Positions 56,801 through 64,000 of a stretch of DNA of 64,000 nucleotides are shown piece by piece; position 1 is the first letter of the stretch; each line of letters begins with the position of its first letter. The DNA is from Brachypodium distachyon. Lineage: Eukaryota; Streptophyta; Magnoliopsida; Poales; Poaceae. A model generated the notes under the pieces. That model was not told where the DNA came from. It did not search any database and worked only from the letters and a program-made list of their open reading frames with translations. The stretch lies in contig NC_016131.3 of NCBI RefSeq assembly GCF_000005505.3, forward strand, positions 44,105,355 to 44,169,354, read 5' to 3'. The translations under genes were made by a program, and so were the position numbers.

Positions 56801-59800
56801 CAATATCCACTAATTTTAAGACCCTGTGGAACATTCTTGCTCAAGCTCTCTAAATTGTACAAATTGAAGTGTGAGATCCAGTAATGTGTTTGCTAAGTTT
56901 ATGTTGTTGTAACACTACAGCTACTTTCGAGAGGTTCAGAAGAAAATTTCTCAAGGGGTAGGGGGGAATTCTATGGATCATCTCAAGATCCATTTTCAGG
57001 ATTCAACAAACAGAGCCAGGACCCTTTTGCAGAATTCTACAGACAAAATAATGGTCCTTTCTCTAGTAAATTTTACAAAATATTCTCTGAGGTTATTCTC
57101 TGTTACACTTAATACCCTCCCTCCTTTATGTTTACTTACAACATTTCACATTAGAGTATCACTAATTTTCTATGTTTCAGGTTTTTCAGCATGATGTAGA
57201 TGTACATGCCAATGACATTGAGGTTCACTCTTTGGATTCTTTTTCTTTCATGTCCAAGTAACAATATCTTTAGTCAAGAACTTATTTTGTCTCTTCACTT
57301 AAGTAGGTAGAGGTGAATTTGTCTTTCAGTGAAGCTGCTAAAGGATGTACAAAGCAAGTTCCCTTCAGTGCAAAGAATTTGTGTAACTCGTGTGGTGAGT
57401 ACCTATTTATGCTGGAACTACTACTAGTCTTATTTAGTTATTAAATATCTGTTGCATCAAGCAAGTTTGTAGATTATTATGCAGAAATCATTTTGCTGCA
57501 CATACTTGGATGGTTGGATGTGAACTTTCTGCTACAGAACTATATTTTGATATTTCCTGAATATATCTGTTTTATGTACTCCCATCTCGCTGAGGTTTTT
57601 AGTCTTTTTAAAAGGCACTTACACAACGATCTATTAAATCTCAGTATAGTATCGAGACAAAAAAAAACAAGAAACATGTGTAGTTATATAGTCTAGAAAC
57701 CAGTAATGTAATTTGAATCAATCTAATAACTAGTTGTTTTTATGGATCTGATTATAATACATGACAAACCTGAGATTTAGGTCTAGCTAGACGTGAGTTG
57801 TGAGATGAGATATCTGAGAATCTGAGTTGAAGCGGCCGGCACGTCGTCACATTGATCAACAAACGTAGCACCCAAGAGGCGGCAATGCCGTAGCATCAGT
57901 TGCAGCCAGCTATCAGTGACTTGTATGTGAAATTGAATTGTTGAAGGCTCAGAAATCATTCCGTAGGACGCGCATCTTGGCGTGACTCACATGAGATATC
58001 CATCTAATTCCTTCGGTGAACAACAAATTATGGGTTGTGTCCGTTACTGTAGCGACTAGGCTTTACCACGAGGGAGCACTTGTGGGCTGGCTTGTTGGAT
58101 TGGGCCTTATTTGAATGCTTCGGCAATTAGGCATTCTAAAGTTCTAATGCCAAGCAACTAATGAAGGTTCAAGGCTAATCTAGTAGTCCTGCCTATTAGG
58201 CCTCCTAATGGAAGTAGCTAACTAGTATTGTTTAGGGGGGGGGGGGGCGGGGGAGGGGGCCTAGCCCCCCTCGCTCGGCTCCTGCAGTTAACAGTTTTCT
58301 TTATGGAAGATCATATTCCATTTGGTCTTCCTGGTTTGCATACAGTTCTATGCCATATATGATATAAAATAGAGAGCATCATCATTGATATCATGGTCTC
58401 CTCTTTCCCTCTTACTCTTTCAAAAGCATGTTCCGATATCAGTAGAGAGCATCATCATTGATATCATGGTCTCCTCTTTCCCTGTTACTGTTTCAAAAGC
58501 ATGTTCCGATATCAGTTCTCAGTTGTATCGGAATTCATGCACGCATTCTAAATGAAAAACTGATAGGTTAAAATGAACTGTAAGATAGGCAGGTATGTAT
58601 GTGTTTTTTGTTCTCCCATCTGAAGACTTTATCACAGAGGTATGTAAATTACTACTTCTATATCAACAGTAACCAATTTCAAAATTTCCAACTGTGGAAA
58701 ATAATGTGGGTGAACTATGATTGCTGTGCATGCATGATATAACCCCTTTCCAGTAATCAATAAGAAGATGATCTTTTTTGTTGGACATGGATAGGGCATG
58801 AAATGCTAATGTTGGCGATGACCCGCTGAATTTTACTGTTACAATCAGCAAATATTAGGATGGCTACAAATGCTTGACATAAAGTACTCTTATGCATAAG
58901 TTATTGTTGTGGTTTATCCCATGCTCCTCTTTTCTTTTTTGAGAAGAGATCCTCATGTATATTTTATGTAGATGGGAGAGGATACTTGCCCAATGCAAGG
59001 AAATATGTTTGTCCTTCTTGTAAAGGTGAAGGAAGGGTAAGTATTTGCTTTATCATTTAGATTTACCTTGGTAGAGATACTTTCTAAATCTGAACCGATG
59101 GTTTTTGCAGGTTTCTATGTACCCGTTCACATCCATTTGTACTTCTTGTAGAGGCTTTGGGAAAGTAATTAAGGTATTGGTCCCTGCAAGTAACATGTAA
59201 AGATTGTCATTTTTCTTATCTATCTCACATATGATGATTTTTACAGGATTACTGTCTGACATGCAAAGGTTCAGGGGTGCTGGATGGTATGAAATATGTA
59301 AATGTGACCATTCCAGCAGGTGCCGTGCAACTAAGCTTCAATAGTTCAATTATCTTTTGCCAGCCCTCTTCTTTCCAGAAATGCCATAATTTAGACTATT
59401 TGGGAGCTACCTTATGTTCTAATACAATCGCCAAGTATGTTGAAATTCTAGACTATCCTGGCATTATTTCGTTCAGAGCTAGAGGAGCAACCACATGTAT
59501 TCTTGATGTTTTTACCATATTTAATACACACAAATTAGGCATACCAGTTACATGCCAAAATCTGGATGCCTTGCTGCAGTATATTCATATCTGTTGCCCC
59601 ATATTAGTCCTTTTGAAACTTGAATTCATAATCAGTTACATTCATCTCTTAGATTTTAGTTTTGCCAGTAAGAATGGTGTTGCTTCATAGTTCTTCTCAG
59701 CTGCTGCATGCTTCTTGTAGGTGTTGATTCCGGTGATACAATTCATGTGCCAGAGGCTGGAAATAGTGGTGGACATGGAGCCTTACCTGGAAGTCTATAC

Positions 59801-62800
59801 ATTAAGCTTCGAGTGAGAATACACTGTCATGCATGTTTTTTATTTCGTATTTCCACTTATCTGTTCTGTAAGTACCGCGGTTCATCGGTTCACCACTTCA
59901 CATATATCCAAGCTTAGTTAATTGTTATCAGCTATATTTAATTGCTTAGTACTAGAAAGCGCCAACCAGGAAGCATTAAAAAAATTAGGGTTGTAAAAGT
60001 AATCTGTTCTGCTGTGAATTTTTTCCATGACATTCTGATCTACATGGGTATAATAAAAAAAAACATATCAGCTGATTTGGTTAATTGAACTTGTGAACTG
60101 CCTTAATCCTCCTTTGTTTATTTGAAGATACTAAGCATAATATTTTTCCCATTATATTGCCTATAAAAATCAAGTATGTCTTAGCTGAGATGAGCAGTAG
60201 GTCAGTAGGTGTAGCATGTCCTGCATTCCAGCATTTCTGTTAGGCCATGATTGCAGGTTTCCTCTTGATTTTGCTAAAAACTACAGGACCCACAAATAGT
60301 GCCTATTTATATCTCGCTAGGTATGTTTTGGAGTGGTAACTGTATCTGCAGTGCTAACATTGCTAGGTGTGCCTAGTGCTGCAGTCTGCAGCACATTTAC
60401 TTTTACTTAATATCACTTAGCAGATTAGCCTCTTTAAGAGATCTTTAGTACTCCCTCTGTCCCATTTATAAGTGACGAGATATTACATGTATCTAGACGC
60501 TTTTTGGGTATAGATACATCCATATTTGCACAAATTTGAGTCACTTAATATGGGACGGAGGGAGTAGGTAGCCCCACAACAAGCACCAGTTGCTTTTCGT
60601 CTGTCTGAGCATATGAATGTTGAGGGATCTATGAGCAGGGTATAATGGGGAGCAACTACAGTGCAGTCTAGCTCTTAAGTGCAATCCATGCAATCTAGCT
60701 ATTTGGAGATAGAATAGGTCATGACATATTTCAAATGAAATGGATAACATTGACCTAAGATGACCATACCACAAAATTTGAAGTCTAAATTCGATCCACA
60801 TATTGGGAAACAAAAGAGAGAAATTCTCTGTCCATAGCTCCGGAGAGTACAGTTATTCACATCATCGGTAATATTCAAGTATTCATAGCCGAATTTGTCT
60901 TTTTTGTTTCTCAGCGTGTGAAACAAACTTTAAATACTCCCTCCGATCCATAATAAGTGTCTCAGATTAAGTAGAAAGTTAGTACAAAGTTGTACTAAAT
61001 CTGAGACACTTATTGATTGGAGGGAGTACATTTTTTGTGGCATGATAGCCATATCTTAGTGTGAATATTTTATTACTTTTTTCCCTTCTTTCATGGTTGA
61101 TTGCACCTATGCATGTGCACCTAAAGAGTAGATTGCTTTGTACTTACTCCTGGTATAATGGACATCTGTTGTACTGTGGAATTCCTCATCTTTGTGCATG
61201 GTTTATGCCACCGGGCTTGGTATGCTCCTGTATAAGGTGGGGGGTTTCCTTCTCATGGCTATATCAGATTGAGATCATAAGAAATAGACTGTTACTTCAC
61301 CATCCAATAAGTGGTTTGGTGTACTGATGAATCAACATTGTTTGTACGGACTCATCTGTCGAAAACTTGGAGAATGCTGCTGTTCTATCAGCCTTCTTAT
61401 CTCAAGTAATCCAGCTTTTGATTCTTCCATGAACCATCTATATTGTAGGTAGCAAGTGATCCTGTGTTTGTTCGAGATGGTGCTGATATCCATGTGGACA
61501 AAAAGATAAGCTTCACACAGGTAGTAGAAAAAATCAGGGACTTTTCCTGTAGTTAATGTATTATTTGAGCAAATGCTAGTTTGTTGAGATTTAGGAGTTA
61601 GGAAAGATCATTATCATGACTACTGGCTGTCAAAGTTGTAAAGCCGGTGCTCTAGTATCAATTTGCATTTGATGATGTGTGTGAACATTTGAATTTCTGT
61701 AGTTAATTGCTATTTTGTTTTTGCTGATATTTTCTTTGTTAACTCCTCTAGGCAATGCTTGGTGGAAAAATTGAAGTGCCTACTTTAGATGGTAAAACAC
61801 AAGTTAAGGTAAACCACCGAGAAAATATCAGAGGCACTCCAGAGTTCACACTTCTTGTAATTATAGTATCTTTTATCTTATAAGAGTTTAACTGGGCAGT
61901 TAACCTCACCGTCCAAATTTCAATGCTTCCTAGAGTAGTAGCATTTTTGTAGTTAAAATGCCTGGGCCTGGTAATAGCTCAATCTCTGAGACGCATGTCG
62001 CCATGTATTTGTTGAGCAAGCAGGCTGTCGAGTTTTATATAATAACACTCTCCCTTTATTTATTGTTTCGTTAGTTGACAATTGTTATAATTTTATTCAG
62101 ATACCCAAAGGAGTTCAACCAGGGCAGGTCGTAGTTTTAAGGGGGAAAGGTCAGTTATACTGATACACAAATTTAAGAACAGAGTTTGCTTCTGGTGAAG
62201 TGCTAAGGATAGTAATGTTACCAGGTTTGCCAAACCAGGCAGGATATACTGGAGATCAGTATGTCCGATTCCGAATACATTTCCCCTTGTGAGTTGCTCT
62301 TTTTCACAGCATACTGCATATTTTTGTAAGTTGCTTCAGTTTGGTTCGTGACAATTACAATTCTCAATCTGCAGGGTGGTTAACGAACGTCAGCGTGCAC
62401 TGCTAGAAGAATTTGCAGTAGAGGAAGCCATCAAAGAACAGAGTTCTTTTGCAGCAGGAAACTGGTAATGAACCGCCTCGCTGTCCATTATCTTTGACCA
62501 TCATGGGAACTACAGGACATATAACTGAAATCTACATGCTTTTATTAATGGCCATGCACTGATTGATGTGTCGACTTTACCTTATTTTGGTCATTGTAGC
62601 TTGGTGCGCAAGCAAAGTTTTATCTGTGCCATAACGTTCGTCATTAGTCTTTGTTCTGGTTTTATAGCTTGCATCATATGGTAGTAATAAAGATAAAATT
62701 TTAAACAGGCTTTACGAGCAGCTATCTACTGGTTGATACTTACAGGTCGGAGTTAGTTGTTGAAACTATGAAGAGTCAAAATTTCATGCTCGGGCTTGGC

Positions 62801-62836
62801 TTCGTCATTCTGATTTACCTGATGCTGAGGCCGTGA
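53834..62836 (+). CDS. ATJ1-like: Mitochondrial DnaJ (Hsp40 class I, AtJ1 type), about 19 exons, about 475 aa
   Basis: Secure exons: 55640-55726, 55836-55927, 56475-56558, 56649-56687, 56921-57091, 57181-57222, 57307-57394, 58972-59036, 59111-59173, 59247-59319, 59721-59812, 61449-61520, 61752-61808, 62101-62149, 62225-62288, 62375-62464, 62746-62836; all agree in phase. Upstream, ATG 53834 (MGRFGWLRLASRPLTLRSS) and a piece at 53989-54048 look like an Arg/Ser-rich targeting presequence, but their junction to 55640 is not settled. Domains in order: J domain with the HPD motif (AKKYHPDTNRG), a short G/F-type linker, four zinc repeats (CNSC, CPSCKGEG, CTSCRGFG, CLTCKGSG), then the substrate-binding C-terminal domains (FTQAMLGGKIEVPTLDG). 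A hydrophobic C-terminal segment (FMLGLGFVILIYLML) could anchor it. It should stimulate mitochondrial Hsp70 and hold unfolded proteins. AtJ1 is the best match; GFA2 is the main alternative. Confidence 0.88.
56559..56648 (+). other. GC-AG intron in the J domain of the DnaJ gene
   Basis: The exon ends TACGAG and the intron begins GCAAGTAAG; the acceptor is CTCTAG at 56648. The nearby GT would add four bases and lead to a stop soon after, so the GC donor is required to keep AYETLRDPSKR intact. Confidence 0.75.
57395..58971 (+). other. Long intron of DnaJ with G-tract and tandem duplication
   Basis: This 1.6-kb intron contains a nearly pure G run at 58235-58259 and a 73-bp unit repeated in tandem (starting AGAGAGCATCATCATTG at 58371 and 58444). 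The part around 57780-58260 differs in composition from the rest and may be an inserted element, but no ends were found. Confidence 0.6.
58371..58516. repeat. 73-bp tandem duplication
   Basis: Two copies, differing at only a few positions, from AGAGAGCATC to CCGATATCAGT. Confidence 0.9.
60451..60564. mobile_element. Stowaway-like MITE, 114 bp, in DnaJ intron
   Basis: The ends CTCCCTCTGTCCCATTTATA and TTAATATGGGACGGAGGGAG are inverted copies, with TA on both sides (60449-60450, 60565-60566). Confidence 0.9.
60937..61026. mobile_element. Stowaway-like MITE, 90 bp, in DnaJ intron
   Basis: The ends CTCCCTCCGATCCATAATAA and TTATTGATTGGAGGGAG form a near-complete inverted repeat, with AGTGTCTCAGATT pairing with AATCTGAGACACT. 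TA is present on both sides. This is the shortest intact member in the window. Confidence 0.92.
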
Positions 62837-64000
62837 GCTAAGGCTTTGAAGCTGCATTTCGTTGGGATGGTGCGGCTACATGAAGCAGGATAAATTTTCT
62901 GGAGAATGGCCTAACAGCACGCGAGTATCTTGTCCGGGTTTTTTCGGACACGAGAATTCACAATTTTGGAGGCGTGGAGTTGAGGATTTCTGGTTCCGAT
63001 AGAGTAGATAATTCATACGAAATGAGTTGAGTCCTTAACACACTCAAATCAGAAAAGTTGTGCTATTGACACTTCGATAAATTATCTAGTTATTGTTGGA
63101 GCGTTCCTTTTACCAGTATGGTGGATGCTTTACCTGAGAATAGTTGCATGGAGCCAAAAGTATGTTATCTGTGCACGCCGTCTTGGACACCTACATTTTC
63201 TTTGCACATCTTTGATTATTAGTTTTCTTATTATATTTGCATGTTATTATGATGTTTTTTTGTATAGTAGTTCATCTGCAGCATTTTTGCTCTGTCTGCG
63301 ATTCACTGTTTGTACTGCCTTTTGACTACACTGCATTCTTTTGACGGATAAAAACTACCAAAACTGTAGATGCAGTACAATTGCTTGTGCCCGTGGCAGG
63401 AGGCAGTGCGAAAATATATTGCCTGAACTGTAGGTCAATTGATCGTGTCATGGCAGGATAAATGGTATTGGAAGGCAATGCAAAATGAGTTGTAGAATGG
63501 TAATACTCCGTACCTATTATGATATAAACTGGTTGGAATATAATTTTGTGGAAGCATCTTGAATGTCATATCTTCCTTTTTTTTTGTATTGGAAATAGCT
63601 AAATATACTGGTGTTTCTTTGTTCTGAAAAAAAAACCCCAAGTGTTTCTGGTTGTATGATTGAAGTTTTGAAAATATTGGCTGCAACAAAGCGGTGTCTA
63701 TTTACAGTAGATGTTTGTAACACGTGTTCTTTAACGTGCCAGCGCTTTGAAGGCTCAAATGTCTATTCAAAACTTATCAGGTTGACCTAAATATCTGAAA
63801 CGCGTTATTTAGTGAAAGGTTGTTATGTGAATCTTCTTTTTGTTTTGACAGCAGGTTATGTGAATCAATCACGCAAGCATGCATGGCATCTCACCAAGCT
63901 AGCTAAGGCCTTGTTTGTTTGGATTTCTGTTTGCTAGCCCTTTAAAAACCAAGCCAGCCAAGGCCTTGTTTGTTTGGATTTCTGTTTGCTAGCCCTTTAA
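62837..64000. other. DnaJ 3' UTR and downstream region
   Basis: The first few hundred bases are probably 3' UTR. No further gene is seen before the window edge. Confidence 0.45.
63906..64000. repeat. 55-bp tandem repeat at the window edge, with Tourist-like word
   Basis: AGGCCTTGTTTGTTTGGATT occurs at 63906 and again at 63961 with identical following sequence; the second copy runs to the edge. GGCCTTGTTTG is a frequent Tourist-type MITE terminus in grasses. Confidence 0.7.

Overview
This is nuclear DNA from a grass. The support is the intron-rich genes, the many short Stowaway-like elements with TA targets and CTCCCTCCGT-type ends, the L1-type LINE tails, a chromodomain Ty3 element primed by initiator tRNA-Met, and the MULE, CACTA and Helitron remains. 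The style fits a pooid or Triticeae grass best, but the species is inferred.

Layout. 1-1.87 kb is the 3' part of a broken LINE. 2.76-3.25 kb (minus) is a small intronless protein with a CPFC motif. 3.6-4.1 kb is a 502-bp Harbinger-type MITE. 5.83-6.85 kb (minus) is a DUF1262 protein. 7.4-10.4 kb is a repeat cluster: a MITE, a Helitron 3' end split by a LINE, and a second 5'-truncated LINE with clear target duplications. 12.35-25.69 kb (plus) is a complete 20-exon MCM9-type helicase gene. Its intron 14 holds a 5.2-kb Reina-like Ty3 element in antisense, with paired LTRs and a perfect 5-bp duplication. 27.13-27.85 kb (minus) is a GPI-anchored phytocyanin of uclacyanin type. 28.42-36.65 kb is a large Mutator-like element with long terminal inverted repeats, a decayed transposase gene and a small convergent coiled-coil/membrane ORF; a 3-kb non-autonomous CACTA element sits inside the transposase gene. 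40.11-41.46 kb (plus) is an ATL-type RING-H2 ubiquitin ligase. 42-46 kb holds nested MITEs, a second Helitron end and a TA microsatellite. 46.84-47.41 kb (plus) is an unrecognised 192-aa protein, and 47.80-48.02 kb (minus) an Ala/Gln-rich first exon. 49.60-51.84 kb is a Pack-MULE carrying a PWWP-domain fragment, and 52.45-53.31 kb a second small MULE. 53.83-62.84 kb (plus) is a mitochondrial DnaJ gene of the AtJ1 type with about 19 exons, which reaches nearly to the right edge.

The genes form no operon or cluster. The secure, apparently intact host genes are MCM9, DnaJ, RING-H2, phytocyanin and DUF1262; the CPFC protein and the 192-aa protein are probable. The main interest is the layered transposon history and what it has done to the genes: a retrotransposon inside a helicase intron, MULEs that copied host exons or now lie next to a chaperone promoter, and three apparent GC-AG introns in two genes. 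All exon coordinates were worked out by hand from splice signals and reading phase, without transcript data.
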